DNA of 64,000 bases, taken from Candidatus Sedimenticola sp. (ex Thyasira tokunagai) (GTDB lineage: Bacteria; Pseudomonadota; Gammaproteobacteria; Chromatiales; Chromatiaceae). Shown in pieces: positions 8,670-17,299 of this stretch. The stretch covers positions 4,341,001-4,405,000 of the forward strand of contig CP134874.1 in NCBI GenBank assembly GCA_037318855.1. The letters run 5' to 3'. The notes under the pieces are model-generated. The model was not told the DNA's origin, did not search any database, and saw nothing but the letters and a program-made list of their open reading frames with translations. The position numbers were made by a program, and so were the translations under genes. Numbering within the stretch: position 1 is the stretch's first letter; the number at the start of each line of letters is the position of its first letter.

Positions 8670-9530
8670 ATGTGGCGCAGCTTGATACTGCTTCTGACCC
8701 CCTCCATTGCCTTTGCCTTTGGCGATGTTGAGCACAAAACTGATATCCATCACTCCGAATGGGAGTATGCGGGCACACCCACCGAGTGCCTGCTGATGCA
8801 TAAGATCAGTGGTTACGGCAACGCCTGGTTCATTCATCGCGCCGGTCGGGAGCCGCTGCTGGAGATTGAAGTCAACCAGCGTTACCAAAACGAGGGAATA
8901 GCGTCTATCAAGGAGAGCCCGCCGGCCTGGATTCATAATCCTGCGTCCTCACGGGTGGAAGAGGTGGCGATCAAAAAGGGGAGCAAGCCTTTTGTTATCT
9001 CCTCCCCCCAGAGCCTATGGATGCTGGAAACCCTGCAGAAGGGGTGGGTGGCTCAAGTCGAGCATGCCAACTGGGGACGAAAAGAGAGCAGCGTCCGAGT
9101 CTCCATCAATCCGGTCAACTTCCAGAAACCGTTTCGCAGTTTTCAGGAGTGCATCAAACAGCTGCTCCCCTACACCTTCGAGGAGGTGCGCAGGCACACC
9201 TTCTATCTCGGCACCAAACAGACCGGACTAAGCAAAGAGATGCATGAGGCGCTGGACAAAATTGCCGTCTTTCTCAATGCCAGCCCCAGCCAGTATAAGG
9301 TTACCGTTGAAGCACACACCGACAATGTCGGTCGCCGCTCCGCCAACCAGAGACTATCGGCAAAACGAGCCAAGAGCATGGCGGACTACTTGATCAGCAA
9401 GGGGGTGGAAAAGGCCTCTATCAGTGCCAAGGGTTACGGCGAATCCCGCCCGAAGGCGAGCAACCGCCGCAAGAAAGGACGGGCTCTCAACCGCCGGGTG
9501 GAGGTACGGCTGGTGGAGGCGAAGAAGTAG
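8670..9530 (+). CDS. motY: MotY-like OmpA-family protein (flagellar motor T-ring type)
   Basis: 286 residues with a signal peptide (MWRSLILLLTPSIAFAFG). The N-terminal domain follows the MotY pattern: ECLLMHKISGYGNAWF, then SPPAWIHN, then a segment ending FRSFQECIKQLLPYTFEEV. The C-terminal OmpA domain binds peptidoglycan (VEAHTDNVGRRSANQRLS, GYGESRPKASN, NRRVEVRL). MotY stabilises the stator of sodium-driven polar flagella. I chose ATG 8670 because GGAG lies 10 bases upstream; ATG 8646 is created by the end of element copy 2 and would add 8 residues before the signal peptide. No other flagellar gene is in the window. Confidence 0.8.
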   Translation: MWRSLILLLTPSIAFAFGDVEHKTDIHHSEWEYAGTPTECLLMHKISGYGNAWFIHRAGREPLLEIEVNQRYQNEGIASIKESPPAWIHNPASSRVEEVAIKKGSKPFVISSPQSLWMLETLQKGWVAQVEHANWGRKESSVRVSINPVNFQKPFRSFQECIKQLLPYTFEEVRRHTFYLGTKQTGLSKEMHEALDKIAVFLNASPSQYKVTVEAHTDNVGRRSANQRLSAKRAKSMADYLISKGVEKASISAKGYGESRPKASNRRKKGRALNRRVEVRLVEAKK

Positions 9531-9642
9531 TACTCTCAACCTTACCTGATCACCGATAAAGTTCAGCCGGTAACTGCTTCGACGACAAACGATAATAAGC
9601 CGGAAATAAACGCGACAGGTAGGAATGCCACAATATTCATTA

Positions 9643-9931
9643 TCCTAGAATCCTCAGTTGGGCAGGGTGGAGAGTGCACTTGCGGTGGTGCAGTACAAGG
9701 CACAACGACACTGAATAGTTGTTTATGTCCATGGATGGACGGTATGCAGAAAATGCAGGGGCAATTTTTCTGCCTATTCCAAAGAGTTGTAACAACCTAA
9801 TGCGCCACCGCAAATGTGCTATCCGCCTTGTAGAGTAATTCATCCAGAGAGTGAAATAGGCAATCGCTGTCAATGCAATCAAAATCAATGCGCTGCCCGT
9901 AGAATGGGGCGGTCAACTGAGGATTCTAGGA
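9643..9931. mobile_element. TIR element copy 3 (MITE-like, 289 bp, subfamily A with internal cassette)
   Basis: Begins TCCTAGAATCCTCAGTTG and ends CAACTGAGGATTCTAGGA, flanked by TTA on both sides (9640-9642 and 9932-9934). It is 50 bp longer than the 239-bp copies because of an internal stretch starting TGTCCATGGATGGACGG. It ends 34 bp before the ABC-F start codon and fills most of the 9531-9965 gap. Confidence 0.85.
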
Positions 9932-9965
9932 TTACGGTGGGATAAATCTGCTAAAATCCGCCGCC

Positions 9966-11876
9966 ATGCTCAAGTTCGATCACCTCTCACTACGACGCGG
10001 CACCCGACAGCTCTTCGCTGACGCCTGCTTTACCATCCATCCGGGTCAACGGGCGGGTCTGACCGGCGCCAACGGTACCGGAAAATCGAGTCTCTTTGCT
10101 CTGATCCGCGATCAACTCCATGCCGATGGAGGTGACTTCTACCGCCCACGTGATTGGGTGATTGCACACGTCGCACAGGAGACCCCCTCTGATGACCGTC
10201 CTGCCATCGACTATGTACTGGATGGTGATGAGGAACTCAGAGAGGTGGAGCAAGCCCTGGTGGAGGCCGAAGAGGGCCATCAAGGCGAACGGGTAGCGGA
10301 ACTACACGGTCGGCTGGAAAATATCGGTGGCTACACCGCCCGCTCCCGCGCCGCCCGTTTGATTCACGGCCTGGGATTCAAACCGGGGGAAGAGGAGCAC
10401 CCGGTGAGCAGTTTCTCCGGCGGTTGGCGCATGCGTCTCAATCTGGCCCAGGCGCTAATGTGTCGTTCAGATCTGTTGCTGCTGGATGAACCGACCAACC
10501 ACCTCGACCTGGATGCGGTGATCTGGCTCGAGCAGTGGCTCAAGGCCTACTCCGGCACCCTCCTGTTGATCTCTCATGACCGTGATTTTCTCGACGCCGT
10601 CACTACCCATATCGCTCACATCGAACAGGAGTCAGTAACCCTCTACAGCGGCAACTACTCGGCTTTTGAGCGCACCCGGGCCGAACGCTTGGCCAATCAG
10701 CAGGCGGCATTTGAGAAGCAGCAGCGTGAAGTGGCCCATATTCGTAGCTACGTTGATCGCTTCCGCGCCAAGGCGACCAAGGCGCGACAGGCCCAGAGCC
10801 GCCTGAAAGCACTGGAGCGCATGGAACTGATCGCCCCGGCTCATATCGACTCACCTTTCCACTTCGCCTTCAAACCACCGGAGAAGTCACCCAACCCTCT
10901 GCTGCGTCTAGAAAAGATGGATGCCGGCTACGGCGATATACGGATCATCGAACAGCTGAATCTCGGGCTCTCTCCGGGGGATCGCATTGGCCTGCTGGGA
11001 CCCAACGGTGCGGGCAAGTCGACACTGATCAAACTGATGGCCGGCACTCTCAAGCCCCAGGAGGGTGAACGTGAAACCGCCCAGGATCTGAAGACCGGTT
11101 ACTTTGCCCAGCACCAGCTCGATCAACTGCGACCGGATCAGACTCCTCTGGAACACCTGGCCCGCCTCGACCGAAAAGCGAGTGAGCAGTCCCTGCGTAA
11201 CTTCGTAGGTGGTTTTGGCTTCTCAGGTGAACGAGCCGAAAGTCCGGTCGCCCCCTTCTCCGGTGGAGAGAAGGCGCGCCTGGTATTGGCTCTGCTGGTC
11301 TATCAGCGCCCCAATCTGCTGCTGCTTGATGAACCCACCAACCATCTCGATCTGGAGATGCGCCACGCCCTTAGTCAGGCACTGCAGGAGTATGAGGGAG
11401 CGATGGTACTGGTCTCTCATGACCGCCACCTGCTACGCACCACCTGCGACCAGCTGTTACTGGTGAATGATGGCAATGTCGCTGAATTTAAAGGTGACCT
11501 GGACGACTACCCACGCTGGCTGGCTGAGAGAGAGCGCTATAGCACAACAACCAGTGATGCGGAGGAGAAGGAACACAGCGCCACTGCCCGCAAGGATCGG
11601 AAACGGCAAGAGGCGGAGCGCCGACGCCAACTGCAGCCCCTGCGCAACAAGCTGAAAAAACTGGAGCAGCAATTGGAGAGGCTCAGTGACAGTCAGGCTG
11701 TACTGGAAAAAACCCTGGCTGAAGCGGAGATCTACGAAGAGCGGAACAGGGCCCGACTGAAGGAGTTACTGACGGAGAAGAGTGGTGTTGACCGCAACCT
11801 CATTGAGACGGAAGAGTCGTGGCTGCTTGCAAGTGAAGAGCTGGAGCAGGCGGAATCTGCAACATTGGATGCCTGA
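9966..11876 (+). CDS. yheS: ABC-F family ATPase (YheS-like)
   Basis: 636 residues with two ABC ATPase domains and no membrane segment, the ABC-F pattern. Walker A motifs are GANGTGKSS (near residue 38) and GPNGAGKST; ABC signatures are FSGGWRMR and FSGGEKAR; both Walker B strands read LLLLDEPTNHLDL. Between the domains is the arginine/lysine-rich linker of ribosome-binding ABC-F proteins (YVDRFRAKATKARQAQSRLK), and the C-terminus is a coiled coil. Length and ends resemble YheS more than Uup or EttA. ABC-F proteins act on ribosomes; the exact role of this member is not established. Confidence 0.9.
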   Translation: MLKFDHLSLRRGTRQLFADACFTIHPGQRAGLTGANGTGKSSLFALIRDQLHADGGDFYRPRDWVIAHVAQETPSDDRPAIDYVLDGDEELREVEQALVEAEEGHQGERVAELHGRLENIGGYTARSRAARLIHGLGFKPGEEEHPVSSFSGGWRMRLNLAQALMCRSDLLLLDEPTNHLDLDAVIWLEQWLKAYSGTLLLISHDRDFLDAVTTHIAHIEQESVTLYSGNYSAFERTRAERLANQQAAFEKQQREVAHIRSYVDRFRAKATKARQAQSRLKALERMELIAPAHIDSPFHFAFKPPEKSPNPLLRLEKMDAGYGDIRIIEQLNLGLSPGDRIGLLGPNGAGKSTLIKLMAGTLKPQEGERETAQDLKTGYFAQHQLDQLRPDQTPLEHLARLDRKASEQSLRNFVGGFGFSGERAESPVAPFSGGEKARLVLALLVYQRPNLLLLDEPTNHLDLEMRHALSQALQEYEGAMVLVSHDRHLLRTTCDQLLLVNDGNVAEFKGDLDDYPRWLAERERYSTTTSDAEEKEHSATARKDRKRQEAERRRQLQPLRNKLKKLEQQLERLSDSQAVLEKTLAEAEIYEERNRARLKELLTEKSGVDRNLIETEESWLLASEELEQAESATLDA

Positions 11877-11896
11877 TGAAGCTCAGACTCAAATAG

Positions 11897-11932
11897 AAAA
11901 GGGCCGATCAGCAACAGCTGTGCTGACCGACC
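11897..11932 (-). terminator. Hairpin terminator, possibly bidirectional
   Basis: GGCCGATCAGCA (11902-11913) pairs with TGCTGACCGACC (11921-11932) with two wobbles. On the minus strand the stem is followed by CCCTTTTC. It lies between the 3' ends of the converging ABC-F gene and the small membrane-protein gene. Confidence 0.55.
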
Positions 11933-11950
11933 CATAGAGAGCGAAATGGG

Positions 11951-12070
11951 TTAAGACTGTATGATATAGACCCAGATCAAGGTAGCTGCCGTTACCAATG
12001 ACATGACCGCAACTGCGGTCACACCACATGTGAGACAAATATTGCCTAGAGTTCTTGTTACTCTACTCAT
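11951..12070 (-). CDS. Small single-helix membrane protein (39 residues)
   Basis: A short reading frame encoding MSRVTRTLGNICLTCGV, then a hydrophobic helix, ending LIWVYIIQS. The ATG at 12070 is preceded by AAGGAGGA at 7-base spacing, one of the strongest ribosome sites in the window, and a hairpin terminator follows. Residues 10-35 form one likely membrane segment with two cysteines at its start. I recognise no family; strong translation signals and a complete gene structure argue that it is real. Confidence 0.6.
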   Translation of the reverse strand: MSRVTRTLGNICLTCGVTAVAVMSLVTAATLIWVYIIQS

Positions 12071-12360
12071 GACTATCCTCCTTAAGGAAAATTGAGGCCG
12101 GACAAGTCGTCGGTTCCGGCGTTACCACCGTATCGAATTAAAACCACTAAATTCGAGATTATCCAACCGACTGTCGAACCTTTTTATTACCCGCCCCTAT
12201 CCTCTTCTCTACGGAAGTTGATAGACAAGGACATCGTTTAACACCTAATTTTCGGGAATAAAAACCACGAAAAAGACAAACAGGTTACTGATTAATAGCA
12301 AATAGCCATACAACATTCAACATTATTCACTATCTGCTTATAAGCATATGAAGATAGTAG

Positions 12361-12543
12361 CTATTGCCTGCATGCAGCCAAACGCCGCTTCATTTCTGCT
12401 TCTCCAAACTCCCGCAACAGTTTTATATTCCGAACGGGAATAGAGCCGGGATCAGGATGGGATGCCACCGCAGACTCGAGATCATCCTCAAGGATCAGGT
12501 CCACCACCACACTCTTAATCCAGCACTCTGTGGCTGCAATCAC
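12361..12543 (-). pseudogene. Internally deleted DUF1415-like remnant
   Basis: 60-codon frame from GTG 12543 (AAGAG just upstream). Its first 15 residues (MIAATECWIKSVVVD) resemble the start of DUF1415 proteins, and the rest (DLESAVASHPDPGSIPVRN, then LLREFGEAE) resembles their C-terminus, where a VAxxPDxxxIxxRN motif occurs. The middle, including the NLCPFA motif expected around residue 20, is missing. Intact members are roughly 190 residues. The frame itself is uninterrupted, so a short protein could still be made. The family match is from memory and should be tested. Confidence 0.45.
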
Positions 12544-12792
12544 CTCTTGGCAATCCGTCCATCATCCCTCTTTATCCACCTCGGGCGCAGGATAGTCTAC
12601 GGATGAGAAACTTGTACCAGGAGATCGCTCATGTTTTGATTGAGCGGCTATCTGACTTAGACCAGATTACCAGGGCCTGTAACGATGAGATATCTCTATT
12701 CTCAAAATAATACCTCAACATATTGAGCTGCCGGTCGCCTATAATCTGAGAAAAGCAATCCAACAACCAGACACGCCGACGGAGAGAAAATA

Positions 12793-13905
12793 ATGGAGAT
12801 CATCCCCTATCTGAAATTGATGGTTCAGAAAAATGGCTCCGACCTATTTTTCAGTACCGGCGCACCGCCAAACCTGAAGGCGGAAGGGCGCACCATGCCG
12901 ATTGGTGACACACCTCTCGGACAAGGCGCGGTACATAAACTTGCCTATTCGATCATGAGTGATGATCAGATCTCCGAATTTGAGCGCACCATGGAGGCCA
13001 ATCTGGCCATCTCCATGAGTGGGCTGGGGCGATTCCGTGTCAATGTCTTTCGCCAGCGGGGCGACGCCGCCATGGTGATTCGCTACATCAAGGGCGATAT
13101 CCCCACCATTGATGAGCTTAACCTCCCCCCCGCTCTGCGCGAACTGATCATGATGGCCCGGGGACTTATTCTGGTGGTCGGTTCCACAGGCTCGGGTAAG
13201 TCGACCACCTTGGCATCGATGATCGACCACCGTAACACCACCACCACCGGCCACATCCTCACCATTGAGGATCCGGTAGAGTTTCTCCACACTCACAAGA
13301 AATCCGTAGTGGACCAGCGCGAGGTGGGGCTGGACACTCTCTCCTATGAGGTGGCATTGAAAAACGCCATGCGTGAAGCGCCGGACGTGATTCTCATCGG
13401 TGAGATTCGTGATCGTGAGACCATGCAGCACGCTATCGCCTACGCCGAAACCGGCCACCTCTGCCTCTCCACCCTCCACGCCAACAATGCAAACCAGGCA
13501 CTCGACCGGGTGGTCAACTTCTTCCCCGACACAGCTCACCATCAGCTCTATATGGACCTCTCACTCAACCTCAAAGCAGTGGTATCGCAGCGCCTGGTAA
13601 AGAGCAAAGATGGCAAGCGGGTACCCGCAGTGGAGATCATGCTGCTCAGCGCCTTCGTTGCCGAGTTAATCCAGAAAGGTGACATCCATGCCGTCAAAGA
13701 GGCGATGGAGCAGGGAAGCGAGCGGGGCATGCAGACCTTTGACCAAGCTCTCCACAAACTCTACAAAGAGGGGAAAATCACCCTGGAGGAGGCTCTGAGC
13801 AATGCTGACTCCAGAAATAACCTGTCACTGAAAATCCGCCTCGCCGAGAGTGGTAGTGTCGATACCTCACATAAAATGGAGATCAGTGAAAACGAATTTT
13901 TCTAA
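12793..13905 (+). CDS. pilU: Type IV pilus retraction ATPase PilU
   Basis: 370 residues of the PilT/PilU secretion-ATPase family. Motifs: Walker A GSTGSGKST near residue 130, Asp box ILTIEDPVEF, Walker B VILIGEIRD, His box HLCLSTLHANNA. The C-terminus (DTSHKMEISENEFF) and the insertion VVDQREVGLDTLSYEVALKN fit PilU rather than PilT, which is shorter. PilU assists PilT in pilus retraction, hence twitching, adhesion or DNA uptake. No pilT is adjacent in this window. ATG 12793 has GGAG eleven bases upstream. Confidence 0.9.
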   Translation: MEIIPYLKLMVQKNGSDLFFSTGAPPNLKAEGRTMPIGDTPLGQGAVHKLAYSIMSDDQISEFERTMEANLAISMSGLGRFRVNVFRQRGDAAMVIRYIKGDIPTIDELNLPPALRELIMMARGLILVVGSTGSGKSTTLASMIDHRNTTTTGHILTIEDPVEFLHTHKKSVVDQREVGLDTLSYEVALKNAMREAPDVILIGEIRDRETMQHAIAYAETGHLCLSTLHANNANQALDRVVNFFPDTAHHQLYMDLSLNLKAVVSQRLVKSKDGKRVPAVEIMLLSAFVAELIQKGDIHAVKEAMEQGSERGMQTFDQALHKLYKEGKITLEEALSNADSRNNLSLKIRLAESGSVDTSHKMEISENEFF

Positions 13906-14060
13906 TCCTTAATGATGCAAAATAGCTGTGGAGGCGATCTCTCGAATTACTATTGAAAATAGTGGGGCATGTGCGGCGCCCATCGTGCTTCATAAAAGCG
14001 CTACCGCAGAAGCCCCCCCGGATTACACTTCGTCGCCCATTGTGTAAAAATACCAACACG

Positions 14061-14402
14061 ATGAGTACCTTTGAAAAAATTTCCAGCCTGGAATCATTGC
14101 AGCAGCAAATACGAGAGAGCCCGGCGCTGCTGGTCTGGTTCACCGCACCGGGTTGCAATGTCTGCCGTGACCTCAAGCCGAGGGTGGCTGATATGATCGC
14201 CAACAGTTTCCCACGTACCACCATGAAAGAGGTCAATTGTGAGGAGGCACGGGAAGTGGCCGCTCAGCATCAGATCTTTACCGTACCTTCCCTGCTGATT
14301 TTTCTGGATGGGGCGGAGTTTATCCGTAAGAGCCGTAACTTCTCGGTGCCACAGCTGGCGGCGGAACTACAACGTCCCTACGATCTGCTCTTTTGCGAGT
14401 GA
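14061..14402 (+). CDS. Thioredoxin-family protein (CNVC)
   Basis: 113-residue single thioredoxin fold without signal peptide: LLVWFTAPGCNVCRDLKP carries the CxxC active site, here CNVC rather than CGPC, and VPSLLIFLDG has the cis-proline. The C-terminus reads LLFCE. The unusual dipeptide between the cysteines suggests a redox potential unlike that of TrxA. I start at ATG 14061; the open frame continues upstream but looks non-coding. A GIY-YIG gene follows 9 bp downstream. Confidence 0.8.
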   Translation: MSTFEKISSLESLQQQIRESPALLVWFTAPGCNVCRDLKPRVADMIANSFPRTTMKEVNCEEAREVAAQHQIFTVPSLLIFLDGAEFIRKSRNFSVPQLAAELQRPYDLLFCE

Positions 14403-14411
14403 CAGCCGCCA

Positions 14412-14663
14412 ATGAATGACTGGTACGTCTACCTCCTGCGCTGCCGGGACAACACCCTCTACACTGGTGTCACTACCGACCCCCAGCGCCGACTTCACGA
14501 ACACAACCACACCACCAAGGGGGCTCGCTATACACGGGCAAGACGGCCACTGGAACTGGTTTACTCCGAACAGGTTGAGGACCGGGCAACAGCCTGCCGC
14601 AGGGAGTGGGAGATACGACAATTGAGCGCCGTCGCAAAGAGGGCCCTGATCGAGACCAGCTGA
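14412..14663 (+). CDS. GIY-YIG nuclease-superfamily protein (UPF0213/YhbQ-like)
   Basis: 83 residues. WYVYLLRCRDNTLYTGVT provides the GIY-YIG core (here VYL-YTG), followed by the conserved arginine (RRLHEHN), KGARYTR and a glutamate (REWEIRQ). It matches the small YhbQ/UPF0213 group, single-domain proteins of uncertain DNA role. It is probably co-transcribed with the upstream thioredoxin gene. Confidence 0.85.
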   Translation: MNDWYVYLLRCRDNTLYTGVTTDPQRRLHEHNHTTKGARYTRARRPLELVYSEQVEDRATACRREWEIRQLSAVAKRALIETS

Positions 14664-14718
14664 GAGGATTCAGTGTTAGAATAGCCCCGCAACCAGGCTG
14701 CAACAGACAAGATATTCT

Positions 14719-15009
14719 ATGAGCCAATCTGACAATAATGCTATCCCCTGCTGGATCTACCGTAGCAGCCGCAAGGATGAGATGTATCTCTATCTTGCCC
14801 AGGAAGATGCTTTCGCCGAACTCCCCGAAGTATTGATGAAGGGATTCGGCACACCTTCACTGGTGATGGAGCTGGAACTCCACCCGCAACGCCCCCTTGC
14901 CCGCGAAGATATCGACAAGGTGCTTAGTAGCCTTAAACTGCAGGGCTTTTATCTGCAGATGCCACCCAGCCTGGAACCTGAGCTCTACGAAGGAAGTGAC
15001 GGGTTGTAG
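14719..15009 (+). CDS. YcgL-domain protein
   Basis: 96 residues matching the YcgL family of gammaproteobacteria: CWIYRSSRKDEMYLYL at the N-terminus, then FGTPSLVMELEL and LQGFYLQMPP. No enzyme motif or membrane segment is visible. In several gammaproteobacteria YcgL genes lie near minD or rnd; here the gene is 1 bp from serB and probably co-transcribed with it. Function is not established. Confidence 0.85.
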   Translation: MSQSDNNAIPCWIYRSSRKDEMYLYLAQEDAFAELPEVLMKGFGTPSLVMELELHPQRPLAREDIDKVLSSLKLQGFYLQMPPSLEPELYEGSDGL

Positions 15010-15010
15010 T

Positions 15011-16222
15011 ATGCGTGAAATTATTCTGTTAAATGTCACCGGCAAGGATCACCCCGGCCTGACCGCAGCGCTTACCGATGTTCTGGCCGATAACGGTGTT
15101 AACATCCTCGATATCGGCCAGGCGGTCATCCATGAACACCTCTCCCTGGGAATGCTGCTGGAGGTGCCCGCCGAGGCACAATCCGGTCCGGTGCTAAAGG
15201 ATCTCCTTTTTCAGGCCCACCAGCTGGGGCTACAGATCAACTTCACCCCGATTGATGAGGCGGAGTATGAGCACTGGGTAAGCCTACAGGGTAGGCCACG
15301 TTACATCGTCACTCTTCTGGGGCGTAAGCTGACCGCCCGCAATCTCTCCCACGTCGCCCAGGTAGTATCAAGAAACGGCTTTAACATCGATGGCATCACC
15401 CGCCTCTCCGGCCGCTTTTCTCTGAGCCTGCCCAACAGCCGGCGCCGTGCCTGTGTCGAGTTCTCCATCCGTGGTGAAGGAGATGATGTCGCCACCCTGC
15501 GCCGGGAGCTGCTGGAGATCAGCAGCACCGACGAGCTTGATGTGGCATTTCAGGCCGACAATCTCTACCGACGCAACCGGAGACTGATCGTATTCGATAT
15601 GGACTCCACCTTGATCCAGGTAGAGGTGATCGACGAACTGGCAAAGGCAGCCGGTGTCGGCGAACAGGTGGCTAAAATCACCGAGTCGGCGATGCGCGGC
15701 GAAATCGACTTCAAGGAGAGTTTCCGGCGACGCATGGCCCTACTCAAGGGGCTGGATGAATCAGTACTGCAGAGAATTGCAGATGAGCTGCCGATTACCG
15801 AGGGGGCTGAGCGCCTGATCTCCAACCTGAAACGAATGGGTTATCGTATCGGCATACTCTCCGGCGGTTTCACCTACTTTGCCCGCCACCTGCAGCAGAA
15901 GCTGGGGGTGGACTGCATCTCCGCCAATGAACTCGATATAGACAGCGGCCGCCTCACTGGCGAGGTGATCGGAGAGGTGGTGGATGGTGCCAAGAAAGCG
16001 GAACTGCTACAGAAGATGGCCGGAGAGATGGGTATCAGTCTCCAGCAGGCGATTGCCGTAGGTGATGGCGCCAACGATCTGCCAATGCTCAGTATCGCCG
16101 GGCTCGGCGTTGCCTTCCATGCTAAACCTGTAGTGCGGGAGAATGCCCGCCACGCTATATCCACCCTCGGTCTCGATGGCATCCTCTACCTGCTGGGCGT
16201 GCGTGACCGCGAGGTTCATTAA
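15011..16222 (+). CDS. serB: Phosphoserine phosphatase SerB
   Basis: 403 residues. Two ACT-like regulatory domains (MREIILLNVTGKDHPGLTAA from residue 1, and a second near residues 95-175) precede a HAD phosphatase domain. HAD motifs: FDMDSTLI (nucleophilic aspartate), LSGGFTYFA, and GDGANDLPML. It performs the last step of serine synthesis. The chosen ATG overlaps nothing and follows YcgL by one base; the longer in-frame start at 14897 lies inside YcgL and is unlikely. Confidence 0.93.
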   Translation: MREIILLNVTGKDHPGLTAALTDVLADNGVNILDIGQAVIHEHLSLGMLLEVPAEAQSGPVLKDLLFQAHQLGLQINFTPIDEAEYEHWVSLQGRPRYIVTLLGRKLTARNLSHVAQVVSRNGFNIDGITRLSGRFSLSLPNSRRRACVEFSIRGEGDDVATLRRELLEISSTDELDVAFQADNLYRRNRRLIVFDMDSTLIQVEVIDELAKAAGVGEQVAKITESAMRGEIDFKESFRRRMALLKGLDESVLQRIADELPITEGAERLISNLKRMGYRIGILSGGFTYFARHLQQKLGVDCISANELDIDSGRLTGEVIGEVVDGAKKAELLQKMAGEMGISLQQAIAVGDGANDLPMLSIAGLGVAFHAKPVVRENARHAISTLGLDGILYLLGVRDREVH

Positions 16223-16408
16223 CCCCACTGCGGGAGATAGAATCACCGTACAACGGAGAGACCAGAGCCGAACGGCACTGACTTGAGCTCAAAAATTGCG
16301 TCATCCCGCCCGACATCAGCCACTTCGACACAGTAGTTAGCAACAGCGAGTTTGCTGGAGCATGGGTGCGTGGAACGTTTCATCACGCTTTTGCGTGGAT
16401 GAAAAGGC

Positions 16409-16434
16409 AAAAAAAACCCCGCCATAAGGCGGGG
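16409..16434 (-). terminator. Terminator of cspA-like gene
   Basis: CCCCGCC-ATAA-GGCGGGG (16417-16434) with an eight-base A run on its left, which reads as a T tract after the hairpin on the minus strand. It lies 37 bp after the cold-shock gene stop. Confidence 0.85.
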
Positions 16435-16471
16435 TCTCTTTCCTGGTGGCAAGCCACCTGGAGCCCAAATA

Positions 16472-16675
16472 TTACTGGGGTACGACGTTTGTTGCGCTGG
16501 GACCTTTCTGGCCCTGCTCAACGTCGAAAGATACGGTCTGTCCTTCGGCCAGCGATTTGAAGCCGGCGCCCTGGATGGCACTGTGGTGAACGAAAACGTC
16601 CTTAGAGCCGTCAGTAGGGGTGATGAATCCAAAACCTTTTTCGTCGCTGAACCACTTAACTGTACCTGTAGCCAT
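16472..16675 (-). CDS. Cold-shock protein, CspA family
   Basis: 67-residue single cold-shock domain. RNP1 (KGFGFIT) and RNP2 (DVFVHHS) nucleic-acid-binding motifs are both intact. These proteins melt RNA structure and assist translation in the cold or under stress. The gene is monocistronic, with a strong terminator downstream and an AT-rich leader upstream. A second family member is at 54334. Confidence 0.93.
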   Translation of the reverse strand: MATGTVKWFSDEKGFGFITPTDGSKDVFVHHSAIQGAGFKSLAEGQTVSFDVEQGQKGPSATNVVPQ

Positions 16676-16861
16676 GTTTAGTTACCTCTGGTAAAAATTT
16701 AATATAAAGCCGTGTTTATGCAGACGCCTGCCTAGCACTTACGGAAGAATCTACCACGAACTGCGAGAGGGAACTGCCGAATAACTACCAAAACACTGCG
16801 CTGAAAGCATGATATTAAAATGTTTGACTAAATGACACCCTTTTTTACAAAAAAATAGATA
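16676..16861. other. Intergenic leader of cold-shock gene
   Basis: Apart from the probable cspA-like promoter and 5' leader (minus strand, A/T-rich), no gene, RNA or clear hairpin was recognised. It abuts dispersed repeat copy A. Confidence 0.4.
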
Positions 16862-17151
16862 AATAAGCGAGTCTTCGATTTCGTGATGCAAAACGGGACA
16901 TCCGAGTCCCCCTTTTGCACTCAATCTTCGACAGCCTATTATTGCCCCGGCCGTCCCGGTCTCCAGCACTACGCAATAACATCGCAAGCTCGTTACTGCT
17001 TCGTCGCTGACTCCCGAGATGACTTGACGTCGCGTTCGTATGCGATCTTTGGATTCCCTCTGGCGCTATGCGCACGCCGGGCATCCAGTATCGCCTCGCG
17101 ACTACCGGGGACTAACCGCCTCGGCTTTCAGCCTTCCTTGGCGGTCAGCGA
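16862..17151. repeat. 290-bp dispersed repeat, copy A
   Basis: Identical to 41281-41570 except for four substitutions, with the same length and orientation. It begins AATAAGCGAGTCTTCG and ends GGCGGTCAGCGA. Open frames inside it (for example MPGVRIAPEGIQRSH on the minus strand) recur in both copies but do not resemble a known protein. No terminal inverted repeat or flanking duplication was obvious. Confidence 0.85.
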
Positions 17152-17299
17152 GGGAGGCTAAACATGATAAATATTGCCAAAAATCAGTGAATTCATACAG
17201 AATAAATAATTCAGAGCACGCTACAAAGTAGGAAAAAACAGATATCGGCTGAATGTTTCAGCTGAACCACACACTTTCATAGGCTCTTGCCGCCCTATG

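Noticed and set aside
16243..16383. 46-codon minus-strand frame after the first cold-shock gene
   Set aside because: Peptide composition looks plausible, but it lies beyond the cold-shock terminator, has no ribosome site and matches nothing I know.
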